This document shows, one piece after another, positions 35,121 to 42,626 of a stretch of 59,474 bases of DNA. The position numbers were made by a program, and so were the translations under genes. Numbering within the stretch: the stretch's first letter is position 1; each line of letters begins with the position of its first letter. The notes below the pieces were generated by a model. It ran no database searches, was not told the origin of the DNA, and saw only the letters and a program-made list of their open reading frames with translations. Origin of the DNA: Oribacterium sp. (GTDB lineage Bacteria > Bacillota_A > Clostridia > Lachnospirales > Lachnospiraceae); contig SFND01000019.1 of the NCBI GenBank assembly GCA_004554245.1, forward strand, positions 1 to 59,474, in the 5' to 3' direction.

Positions 35121-35247
35121 GTGCGTGCCGGTCGACGGCATTGGCCGAACGAAGCTAAAAGCCTTGCGTAGCGCTTGACGAAGGATTAAAATAGATGCTA
35201 TCTATAATTTATATTTCTATTTAAGAAATATGGACCGGAGGACTATA

Positions 35248-36693
35248 ATGAAAAACATACTCATGCTCGCATCGGAGGCCGTGCCTTTCATCAAGACGGG
35301 CGGACTCGCGGACGTCGTCGGCTCGCTTCCGAAGACCATCGACAAGCAGTACTATGACTGTCGTGTCATGATTCCGAAGTATATGTGCATCCCGTGGGAG
35401 TGGCGCCAGAAGATGGAGTACGTGACCCACTTCTATATGAATTATCTCGGACAGGACCGCTATGTCGGTGTCCTGAAGTATGAGCACCAGGGCGTGACCT
35501 ACTACTTCATCGACAACGAGTCGTATTTCTCCGGTGACCGTCCATACGGTGACTGGTACTGGGATCTCGAGAAGTTCTGCTTCTTCTGCTATGCAGCGCT
35601 GTCTGCGCTGCCGCTGCTCGACTGGCATCCGGATGTGATCCACTGTCACGACTGGCAGACCGGTCTCGTTCCGGTACTGCTGCATGACCGCTTCGCCGGC
35701 GGAGAGTACTACCGCTCCATCAAGTCGGTGATGACGATTCATAACCTCAAGTTCCAGGGTGTATGGGATGTGAAGACGATCCAGCGCTTCACCCAGCTGT
35801 CCGACTACTACTTCACACCGGATAAGCTCGAGTGTAAGAAGGATGGTAACCTCCTGAAGGGTGGTATCGTGTATGCCGACGCGATCACGACGGTTTCCGA
35901 TACCTATGCGGAGGAGATCAAGATGCCGTTCTACGGAGAGGGCCTCGATGGACTGCTTCGTGCACGTGCGCATGATCTCCGCGGCATCGTTAACGGCATC
36001 GACTATGATGACTGGAATCCGGAGACGGATAAGTACCTCGTAAAGCCGTTCAACGCACGCAACTTCCGGAAGGAGAAGGCGAAGAACAAGAAGGCACTCC
36101 AGGAGCAGTTCGGCATGAACGTGGATCCGGGCAAGATGATGATCGGTATCGTATCCCGTCTCACCGACCAGAAGGGTCTCGATCTCGTCGAGTGCATCAT
36201 GGATGAGCTTTGCCAGGATGATATCCAGTTCGTGGTGCTCGGTACCGGGGATGAGAAGTATGAGAACATGTTCCGTCACTATGACTGGAAGTACCATGAT
36301 AAGGTATCCGCACAGATTTACTATTCCAATGAAATCAGCCATAAGATTTATGCTTCCTGCGATGCATATCTGATGCCGTCCCTCTTCGAGCCGTGCGGAC
36401 TCAGCCAGCTGATCGCCCTCCGCTACGGAACGGTTCCGATCGTACGTGAGACCGGTGGTCTGCGCGATACCGTACAGCCATATAACGAGTACGAGGATAG
36501 CGGAAACGGCTTCTCCTTCTCGAACTACAACGCGCATGAGATGCTCGGCACGATCCGCTATGCCGAGAGCGTATACTACGACCATAAGCGTGAGTGGAAC
36601 AAGCTCGTGGACCGTGCGATGGCTGCGGACTATTCCTGGAAGACCAGCGCCATGAAGTACCAGGAGCTGTATGACTGGCTCATAGGGTACTAA
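35248..36693 (+). CDS. glgA: Glycogen synthase (ADP-glucose type)
   Basis: 481 residues, normal for GT5 glycogen synthases. It extends alpha-1,4 glucan from ADP-glucose. The ADP-glucose-binding motif KTGGLADV starts at residue 16. HCHDWQTGLVP lies in the N-terminal domain, and the C-terminal Rossmann fold has SRLTDQKGLDL and PSLFEPCGLSQL with the catalytic Glu. I start at 35248, with GGAGG nine bases upstream, not at the ATG of 35230. A TATAAT at 35203 suggests its own promoter, but no well-spaced -35 is seen. glgC, glgB and glgP are not in the window. Confidence 0.95.
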   Translation: MKNILMLASEAVPFIKTGGLADVVGSLPKTIDKQYYDCRVMIPKYMCIPWEWRQKMEYVTHFYMNYLGQDRYVGVLKYEHQGVTYYFIDNESYFSGDRPYGDWYWDLEKFCFFCYAALSALPLLDWHPDVIHCHDWQTGLVPVLLHDRFAGGEYYRSIKSVMTIHNLKFQGVWDVKTIQRFTQLSDYYFTPDKLECKKDGNLLKGGIVYADAITTVSDTYAEEIKMPFYGEGLDGLLRARAHDLRGIVNGIDYDDWNPETDKYLVKPFNARNFRKEKAKNKKALQEQFGMNVDPGKMMIGIVSRLTDQKGLDLVECIMDELCQDDIQFVVLGTGDEKYENMFRHYDWKYHDKVSAQIYYSNEISHKIYASCDAYLMPSLFEPCGLSQLIALRYGTVPIVRETGGLRDTVQPYNEYEDSGNGFSFSNYNAHEMLGTIRYAESVYYDHKREWNKLVDRAMAADYSWKTSAMKYQELYDWLIGY

Positions 36694-36711
36694 TCAGAAA
36701 GAACATACTAG

Positions 36712-37170
36712 ATGAATTTTTTGGATGACTTATTACAGAACTATATGCTGGTTTCGGCGGTGGTTTCCTGGTTTCTCGCGCAGGTGATCAAAACTGCGCT
36801 GGATGCCTATCTTAACCACGGCATCAGCTGGGAGCGTCTCACCGGATCCGGTGGGATGCCGTCGAGCCACACCTCTACGGTTGTGGCACTGACGACCGCT
36901 GCCGCACTCCAGTATGGACTCCAGTCGCCGGCCTTCGCGGTCAGCTTCATCCTGGCCAGCGTCGTCATGTACGATGCGACCGGCGTACGCATGGAGACCG
37001 GAAAGCAGGCGGTGCTTCTCAATAAGATCCTCGAGGATAACCCGTTTAACTGGAAGCCGGAGGAGTTTCAGATGAAGCTGAAAGAGTATGTCGGCCACAC
37101 ACCGCTGCAGGTGCTGATGGGGGCGATCCTCGGCATCGCGACGGCCTTCTGGATGCGCGGCTTTTATTAA
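36712..37170 (+). CDS. Divergent PAP2 family (DUF212) membrane protein
   Basis: 152 residues with three or four hydrophobic segments. The conserved block SGGMPSSHTSTVVALTTAAAL (about 41-61, cited for its Ser-Ser-His core) is the family mark shared distantly with PAP2 phosphatases. The end (GHTPLQVLMGAILGIATAFWM) is also typical. Members are widespread in Firmicutes and plants with no firm function. It lies 18 bases after glgA and 16 bases before the parvulin-like lipoprotein, probably in one transcript. Confidence 0.88.
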   Translation: MNFLDDLLQNYMLVSAVVSWFLAQVIKTALDAYLNHGISWERLTGSGGMPSSHTSTVVALTTAAALQYGLQSPAFAVSFILASVVMYDATGVRMETGKQAVLLNKILEDNPFNWKPEEFQMKLKEYVGHTPLQVLMGAILGIATAFWMRGFY

Positions 37171-37186
37171 AAGAAAGAACTACTGA

Positions 37187-38167
37187 ATGACGTTTAAACG
37201 ACTTTTCAAGAAAACAGTGCTTGTACTGAGCTGCGTGCTGATGGCATGCAGCTTCATTTCGTGTAAGGGTATCGAAATCACGGGTAAAACAGAGGATGTC
37301 GACGGCTATACGGAGGCACAGGCGATGATCGTGATCGGCTCCGAGCGAAACCGCTATCAGAATCAGCTCGGTGCGGAAATCTGGGATCTGCCGGTGGAAA
37401 ACCAGCAGGAGAGTACCTACGGTCCATACTTCGTTGCGAAGATGAAGGAGTTTCTTCAGGACATCAAGACACTGAATCTGCTGGCGACCGAGAAGGGTAT
37501 CATCGCGACCTCGACGGATATGGAGAAGATCCGTACCGTTGCACACGACTTCTACGACGGCCTGAGCGCAGAGGATATGGCCTTCATGGGTGACTGTACG
37601 CTCGAGGATGTCATCTCGATCTATACCGAGTATTTCGTGGCCTGCAAGACCGCCGAGTACCTGATCTCGGATGTGGATTCCGAGGTCTCGGATGCGGATG
37701 CGAAGATCATCCGTGTGCAGGAAATCGTGGTCTCGGATGAGCTTCTCGCAGAGCAGCTTCTGCAGCAGGTGAATGTTTCGGGCGCGAACTTCTCCTACTA
37801 CGCGCGTCAGAACAGCGAGGACCCGAACATCGAGAAGACGCTCGCGAAGTCTGAGAAGGAGGACGCTATCTACCAGGCGGCCTTCGCCCTCGAGGAGGGA
37901 CAGATCTCGGATATCATCGAGCAGGATGGCAAGTACTATATTCTGAAATGCATCGATGCCTACGATGAGGCGGCGACCCTCGAGCGGAAGAAAAAGCTCG
38001 AGGAAACGATTCGCTCGAATGCACTCCTCAAGCAGTATACGGCGTACGCGGATGAGCACATCGTCCGTTTCCGTGAACCGTTCTGGAAGGAGATCGATCT
38101 CACGGCACATCCGGAGAGCGACGCCGATAATTTCTTTTCGCTGTTTGATGAGAACATCACGTTCTGA
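37187..38167 (+). CDS. Parvulin-type peptidyl-prolyl isomerase lipoprotein (PrsA/SurA-like)
   Basis: 326 residues. A lipoprotein signal is seen: basic start, hydrophobic core and a lipobox at LMAC (Cys20), with a second Cys in FISC. The C-terminal third (VQEIVVSDELLAEQLLQQV, then AFALEEGQISDIIEQDGKYYILKCIDAYDEAATLERKKKLEE, cited in part) is a parvulin rotamase domain; the rest is a helical SurA-type chaperone region. It probably helps fold exported proteins at the outer face of the membrane. A strong terminator follows. Confidence 0.88.
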   Translation: MTFKRLFKKTVLVLSCVLMACSFISCKGIEITGKTEDVDGYTEAQAMIVIGSERNRYQNQLGAEIWDLPVENQQESTYGPYFVAKMKEFLQDIKTLNLLATEKGIIATSTDMEKIRTVAHDFYDGLSAEDMAFMGDCTLEDVISIYTEYFVACKTAEYLISDVDSEVSDADAKIIRVQEIVVSDELLAEQLLQQVNVSGANFSYYARQNSEDPNIEKTLAKSEKEDAIYQAAFALEEGQISDIIEQDGKYYILKCIDAYDEAATLERKKKLEETIRSNALLKQYTAYADEHIVRFREPFWKEIDLTAHPESDADNFFSLFDENITF

Positions 38168-38225
38168 TGAAACAACGCTTGCTGAGACGGGCGCAGAAGC
38201 TTAGATCCGAGCCGTTGAAAAAATA

Positions 38226-38266
38226 AAAACGAACCCCTGGAAATCTCCAGGGGTTCGTTTTTTTGA
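38226..38266. terminator. Bidirectional terminator between the PrsA-like gene and degV
   Basis: AACGAACCCCTGGA pairs with TCCAGGGGTTCGTT, with A and T runs on both sides. Confidence 0.92.
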
Positions 38267-38272
38267 AAAACA

Positions 38273-39127
38273 TCAAAGTCCGATGACGATCCCGCCGTCC
38301 TCTGCGTAGACGGTGGCGACGCCCATGGCGTCGGTGATCACGATCTCGCGGAATGATGCGAGCTTCAGAAACTCTTCTTTTACGAGCTCGGCACGGGCCG
38401 GGTTGTTCACGTGCGTGATACAGAGACGGAGAAGAGCGGTCTTCTCTGGACCGCCGGCCTTTTCAACCGCGATCTGGCACATACGCTTCAGTGCCTTGTT
38501 GATGCCGCGCTGGTTCTCGAGCTGGATGATGACACCGCCGTTGGCACTCATGATCGGCTTGATGTTGAGGGCGGATGCGAGGAAGGACTTCACGGCAGAC
38601 AGACGTCCATTCTTCCGGAGGGTGTCGAGGGATTCAATCACGAAATAGGTCTTCATCGTCTGGATCTTTTCGTTTACGAGGGTGACGACCTCGTCGAAGC
38701 TTTTTCCGGCTTCCTTTAATTCCTTAATTGTAAGGCAGAAATTCAGCTGACCGGCCGATGCGGTATCGGAGCTGAATACATAGATCTTTCGTCCGTCGTC
38801 CGGGTGCTCCTCCTCGTACATCTGCTTTCCGATGACGGCGGCCTGATAGGAACCGGAGAGATGCTCGGAGAGGGTGATGACATATACTTCATCGGCATCA
38901 CTTTCTTCCATCGCCTTCATATAGGCTTCCGGAGACGGGCAGGCGGTTTTCGGTCCGATCGGTGAGGCGTGTACACGCTTCAGAAAATCGAGCTGATCGA
39001 AGTGGTCGTCATCCACGACGGAATAATCTCCGATTTCCAGCGTGAGCGGAACGAGCGTAAAATGCGGATCCGCCTTCAGTGCCGGGGTATAATCACAACA
39101 GCTGTCACCTATAACCTTATAGTTCAT
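38273..39127 (-). CDS. DegV family fatty-acid-binding protein
   Basis: 284 residues. DegV proteins bind a fatty acid; related FakB proteins present it to the FakA kinase. The N-terminus YKVIGDSCCDYTPAL, the TACPSPEAYMKAM-type segment (KTACPSPEAY) and VITLSEHLSGSYQAA are typical. I start at the ATG of 39127, which has AAGAGG upstream; an in-frame start at 39190 lies before the promoter. FakA is not in the window. It is transcribed alone from a near-consensus promoter. Confidence 0.93.
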   Translation of the reverse strand: MNYKVIGDSCCDYTPALKADPHFTLVPLTLEIGDYSVVDDDHFDQLDFLKRVHASPIGPKTACPSPEAYMKAMEESDADEVYVITLSEHLSGSYQAAVIGKQMYEEEHPDDGRKIYVFSSDTASAGQLNFCLTIKELKEAGKSFDEVVTLVNEKIQTMKTYFVIESLDTLRKNGRLSAVKSFLASALNIKPIMSANGGVIIQLENQRGINKALKRMCQIAVEKAGGPEKTALLRLCITHVNNPARAELVKEEFLKLASFREIVITDAMGVATVYAEDGGIVIGL

Positions 39128-39167
39128 GCTTCGCCTCTTTAACAACACATAGTTTTCAATACTAGAT

Positions 39168-39195
39168 ATTATAGCAGACGGGCATGACATGTCAA
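39168..39195 (-). promoter_or_regulatory. degV promoter
   Basis: TTGACA, 16 bases, TATAAT on the minus strand, 41 bases before the ATG. Confidence 0.9.
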
Positions 39196-39234
39196 TCGGG
39201 AGTCTAGGTGTGAATGGGTTTCAGAAAAGGCAGG

Positions 39235-39441
39235 GAGCCCCGGAGGGACGGCAACGGAGGCACAGTACTCCGAGACCGGTTCAATCTAAGCCGGGGACCC
39301 TAAGCGGCACTAGGCCCTCTGCAATCACTGAGTTTTCTTGATGAAAACTCAGCGTTGCAGAGGGTGCTAAGGAAAAAAGTACCAAGTGCCGCTAAGGGGA
39401 CCCGGCTTGATTTCACACGGTCTCTACGTATGGCCTCCGAC
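39235..39441 (+). repeat. Composite palindromic repeat, full copy B
   Basis: Same architecture as copies A and C. The middle stem is changed in sequence on both sides (left AAGCCGGGGACC and CTAAGCGGCACT; right AAGTGCCGCTAAG and CCCGGCTT), so pairing is kept. The inner hairpin is identical to copy A apart from the loop. The distal end of the right arm is lost after GGCCTCCGACA. Confidence 0.85.
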
Positions 39442-39544
39442 AGTATTTGTGGGCGTTTGCACTTTTATGAAAAATACTAAATATTGACAGCGGTGATGTG
39501 CTGTTTCAACATCACTTTATGAAGCGATATATGAGGAAAATGGT

Positions 39545-41182
39545 ATGAGAGAGAAAAATGTGGGGCAGGGTTCGGATCCGGATCTTGATATTCAGGATAT
39601 AGATGATGCGTATGATGTCGCGACGGGTGAGCCGGTGTATGATACCTTTGACGGGGATCCGGAGGAGATGGAGCGGCTGTATGAGGAGCGGCTCGCGGCG
39701 CGTCGGGCGGAGCGTCAGGCGCGGTACCGTGCGCGGGTGCGGAAGGCGTGGTTCTACCGTATCCTGGCGGCGTTTATTCTGATCGATGTGATCCTGCTGC
39801 TCGCAGTCGGTGTGCGTGCGCTTGGTGGGAAGCTTCACTTCGGGAAGCGGGGCGAGACGCAGGAGAGTGTGCTGAACCCGGGCAGTGCTGCGCCGGATGA
39901 GGCCAATGCAGGCGACGGGGCTGCGGTGGCGGTTTCGGGAGAGAACGGCGGCGAAACAGAGACTGCTGCTGCGCCGCAGGATGCGCGGACGGCACTTTTT
40001 GCGAAGGCAGATCGACTCGCTGCGATGTATGACTATGATGCCGCGGCAGAGACATTGGCGAACTCCGACTATAAGGAGGACCCGGAGGCGCTGAGCCGGA
40101 TCGAGCGCTATCAGGCGACCGCAGCGACGATGGTGGCGGCGGACAACAGTGAGATCACGCATGTGTTCTTCCATATCCTGACGGTGGATACGGAGCGCGC
40201 GTTTACCGATGACAGGCAGGGGAAGGACTTCAATCAGGTCATGACGACCATCCCGGAGTTCGAGAAGATCCTGCAGCAGATGTATGAGCGCGGCTACGTG
40301 CTCGTGGGGCTTCACGACATCGCGGAGGTGCAGAAGCAGGACGACGGCACGGAGAAGATGGTGTCGAAGAAGATCATGCTGCCGGAGGGGAAGAAGCCGT
40401 TCGTGATGTCGGAGGACGATGTCTGCTACTATGAGTACATGGAGGGCCGCGGCTTCGCGGATAAGATGGTGCTCGATGAGAACGGGAAGCTGAAGCTGCA
40501 GTATACCGATGCGGCGGGCAATGTCTCCATCGGGGATTATGACATCGTTCCGATCCTCGATAATTTCATCGACGAGCATCCGGACTTCTCCTATCGCGGC
40601 GCGAAGGCGATCATGGCATTCACGGGCTACAACGGAGTGCTCGGCTATCGCACGGATGAGACCTATGATGCGAGCTCACCGAACTATGATCCGAAGAATA
40701 CAGCGAACCCGAACATCGAGGCGGATCGGGAGACGGTGAAGACGCTGATGAAGGCGCTGGTGGAGGATGGCTACGAGCTCGCCTCCCACAGCTGGGGCCA
40801 CATCAACTTCACGAATCGGAGCCTCGCGGATCTCACACGGGACACGGATCGCTGGGAGCGGAATGTCGAGACCCTGATGTCGGAGCCGTGTGATATCATC
40901 CTCTACCCGTTCGGTGCGGATATCGGCGACTGGCACCCGTACAGCGCGGATAACGAGAAGTTCCAGATGCTCGAAAAGGCGGGCTTCCGCTACTTCTGTA
41001 ACGTCGACTCCACGAAGGCCTGGACACAGATCAGCGGAGACAGCCTGCGCCAGGGCCGCCGGAATCTTGACGGTTATCGCCTCTGGAAGGACTACTGCGG
41101 CGAAGACGCGAAGCTCAGCGATCTCATGGATGTGCAGAGCGTCTTCGACACCAGACGGCCGACACCGATAGAGTGGAGCTAA
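39545..41182 (+). CDS. Membrane-anchored polysaccharide deacetylase family protein
   Basis: 545 residues. An acidic cytoplasmic start (about 1-65) ends in a basic stretch, followed by one membrane helix (about 73-92), a low-complexity Ala/Gly/Glu linker (about 100-150, whose DNA includes GCCAATGC) and a carbohydrate esterase 4-type domain. In the domain, SEDDV probably supplies the catalytic/metal Asp pair and SHSWGH the metal-binding His pair; YPFGADIGDW is the later family block. It probably removes acetyl groups from a wall or surface polysaccharide; the substrate is unknown. GAGGA precedes the ATG. Confidence 0.88.
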   Translation: MREKNVGQGSDPDLDIQDIDDAYDVATGEPVYDTFDGDPEEMERLYEERLAARRAERQARYRARVRKAWFYRILAAFILIDVILLLAVGVRALGGKLHFGKRGETQESVLNPGSAAPDEANAGDGAAVAVSGENGGETETAAAPQDARTALFAKADRLAAMYDYDAAAETLANSDYKEDPEALSRIERYQATAATMVAADNSEITHVFFHILTVDTERAFTDDRQGKDFNQVMTTIPEFEKILQQMYERGYVLVGLHDIAEVQKQDDGTEKMVSKKIMLPEGKKPFVMSEDDVCYYEYMEGRGFADKMVLDENGKLKLQYTDAAGNVSIGDYDIVPILDNFIDEHPDFSYRGAKAIMAFTGYNGVLGYRTDETYDASSPNYDPKNTANPNIEADRETVKTLMKALVEDGYELASHSWGHINFTNRSLADLTRDTDRWERNVETLMSEPCDIILYPFGADIGDWHPYSADNEKFQMLEKAGFRYFCNVDSTKAWTQISGDSLRQGRRNLDGYRLWKDYCGEDAKLSDLMDVQSVFDTRRPTPIEWS

Positions 41183-41216
41183 TCGCTAAACACCGCAGAA
41201 GGCGGTGCTTAGCGAT
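41182..41216. other. Strong hairpin after the deacetylase gene, no T-run
   Basis: ATCGCTAA and CACCGC pair with G(C)GGTG and TTAGCGAT around an AGAA-type loop. No T-run follows, so it may protect or process RNA rather than terminate. Confidence 0.6.
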
Positions 41217-41259
41217 GCCCCCGGGCAGTGTCTCCTTGTACAGATTACATTTAATCTGC

Positions 41260-41288
41260 TTGAAAGTCGGGGGCGGTGGTGTTATACT
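41260..41288 (+). promoter_or_regulatory. yerC promoter
   Basis: TTGAAA, 17 bases, TATACT. The expected start site is near 41295, leaving a leader of about 97 bases. Confidence 0.8.
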
Positions 41289-41302
41289 ACTTTTGCAAAT
41301 TA

Positions 41303-41364
41303 AAGCATGAAAGCTCACACGTTGAAACTGAGAACCAGTAAAGCAGTGTGCAGCTTTCGTGCTT
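41303..41364 (+). promoter_or_regulatory. Long stem-loop in the yerC leader
   Basis: AAGCATGAAAGCT-CACAC pairs with GTGTG-CAGCTTTCGTGCTT, about 18 pairs around a 25-base loop. It fills most of the untranslated leader. Confidence 0.65.
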
Positions 41365-41391
41365 AAGTAATATACAGGAGTTGTTAACAGG

Positions 41392-41700
41392 ATGAATAGT
41401 AAGTTAAAAACAAAGGAAGTTGATCATTTATTTGATGCGGTGCTGACGCTGGAGTCGAAGGAGGAGTGCTACAAGTTCTTCGAGGATGTATGCACGATCA
41501 ATGAGCTGCTGTCCATGGCACAGCGCTATGAGGTGGCGAAGATGCTGCGTGAGGGGGAGACCTATCTCAACATCGCGAAGGCGACCGGTGCGTCGACGGC
41601 GACGATCTCCCGTGTGAATCGTTCGCTGAACTACGGTGCCGACGGCTATGATATGGTCTTCAGTCGTCTGGGACTCGAGGATAATCTGAAGAAGAAATAA
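41392..41700 (+). CDS. yerC: TrpR-like YerC/YecD family regulator
   Basis: 102 residues, the usual length. It has the TrpR-type helix-turn-helix (LSMAQRYEVAKMLREGETYLNIAKATGASTATISRVNRSL, cited in part) and the family ending YDMVFSRLG. Ligand and targets are not established for this family. AGGAG lies about 11 bases upstream of the ATG. The leader is occupied by a long stem-loop, which suggests control at the RNA level. It lies before pcrA, from which a minus-strand DUF1836 gene separates it. Confidence 0.93.
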   Translation: MNSKLKTKEVDHLFDAVLTLESKEECYKFFEDVCTINELLSMAQRYEVAKMLREGETYLNIAKATGASTATISRVNRSLNYGADGYDMVFSRLGLEDNLKKK

Positions 41701-41710
41701 GATGAGGCAG

Positions 41711-41748
41711 GAAACCCCCGCTCCGAAAGGAGCGGGGGTTTCATTATT
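41711..41748. terminator. Bidirectional terminator between yerC and the DUF1836 gene
   Basis: AAACCCCCGCTCC pairs with GGAGCGGGGGTTT. The T-rich stretch on the yerC side and the A-run on the other serve both strands. Confidence 0.9.
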
Positions 41749-42391
41749 TTTTCATCTTCGATGCGCGCTCGGCGGCCTGGCGCTCGAGGTCGATGTCGTG
41801 GAGCTGATCCGCGACCTTCTCCATAAGGAGCTTCTTCAGGTAGATGTCGGTGCCGATCTCACAGAGGAAGAGGAAGAGCTGGAGCTCCTTCCGGTCCTCG
41901 TCGGAGAGCTGCTGGAAGCGAGGGTCGCTTTCCTGAAAGGTTTCCTGTGCATTGACGCCCATCTCGCTGACATCGCGGAGGGTTTTCGCCTTCACGGCCG
42001 GCTCGAGGTCGAAGATTTCATCGTAGATGTCCTTCAGCTTCGCGTCGCCCTGGCCATCGAAGTACTTCTCCTTCAGCGGGCGGAGGATCGCCTCGATATC
42101 GTTCAGCTGGAGGATGCTCTTATAATAGTAGATGAAAAGCAGGATCAGCATATGATTGCGACTGTAGCGCTTCTTATCCGGCGGCGGCAGAAGCTTGTTC
42201 TTCGCATAGTTGTTGATCATCGTCTTCGTCAGCACCTTATCCTCCGGATGCCGCTTGATGGCCGTGAGGTGGCTGTCCATGAAGCCGGTTACCTGATCCA
42301 TGTAGAGCTCGAGGTTCGGGATGTCATCGGAGGCGATGTGCCCGATCGACTGCAGATATTCCATTAAATTCTGAAAAAAATGTTCGTCCAT
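41744..42391 (-). CDS. DUF1836 domain protein
   Basis: 215 residues. The N-terminal half (LTKTMINNYAKNKLLPPPDKKRYSRNHMLILLFIYYYK, cited in part) is the DUF1836 region, which resembles a MerR-like winged helix in which KRYSRNH is a common mark. The C-terminal half is helical and acidic with a basic end. It is presumably a DNA-binding regulator; targets are unknown. The ATG at 42391 lies only seven bases from a TATAAT box and has no Shine-Dalgarno site, so the mRNA is probably leaderless. An upstream in-frame TTG at 42427 would lie inside the promoter. Confidence 0.85.
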   Translation of the reverse strand: MDEHFFQNLMEYLQSIGHIASDDIPNLELYMDQVTGFMDSHLTAIKRHPEDKVLTKTMINNYAKNKLLPPPDKKRYSRNHMLILLFIYYYKSILQLNDIEAILRPLKEKYFDGQGDAKLKDIYDEIFDLEPAVKAKTLRDVSEMGVNAQETFQESDPRFQQLSDEDRKELQLFLFLCEIGTDIYLKKLLMEKVADQLHDIDLERQAAERASKMKK

Positions 42392-42398
42392 AGCAGCG

Positions 42399-42427
42399 AT
42401 TATAACACATTCACACCGGAGCGACAA
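42399..42427 (-). promoter_or_regulatory. Promoter of the DUF1836 gene (leaderless transcript expected)
   Basis: TTGTCG, 17 bases, TATAAT on the minus strand. Only CGCTGCT separates the -10 from the ATG. Confidence 0.8.
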
Positions 42428-42428
42428 G

Positions 42429-42520
42429 ACATGGTTTTCTAAACCATGTGGATGTTACTGCTCAATCGTAGCTCGGCAACCGTCCTCCGAGCCACTCCTT
42501 GACTTAACTACGTTTGAGCA
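42429..42520 (+). repeat. Hairpin-rich repeat of a second family (copy 1)
   Basis: Holds ACATGGTTT-TCT-AAACCATGT (perfect hairpin, 42430-42450), then GCTCAATCGTAG pairing with CTACGTTTGAGC (11 of 12) around CTCGG/CCGAG. The part CTTGACTTAACTACGTTTGA recurs at 49862. Confidence 0.6.
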
Positions 42521-42551
42521 CTGACGAGGGTTCTCCGGGGCAGCTCTTTGC

Positions 42552-42581
42552 TTGAATTCAACTGGACTTCTGTGCTATAAT
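42552..42581 (+). promoter_or_regulatory. pcrA promoter
   Basis: TTGAAT, 18 bases, TATAAT, 45 bases before the ATG. Confidence 0.75.
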
Positions 42582-42626
42582 TCACGCACATTCGTTTTGA
42601 TAAATAATCTGAGATTTAGGAGAGTT

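Larger units (their letters stand above)
39128..39544. other. Divergent intergenic region: degV promoter, repeat B, deacetylase leader
   Basis: 417 bases. It holds the degV promoter (39168-39195, minus strand), full repeat copy B (39235-39441) and an AT-rich leader before the deacetylase. The leader has a small hairpin (GTGATGT / ACATCAC, 39493-39516). Confidence 0.75.
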
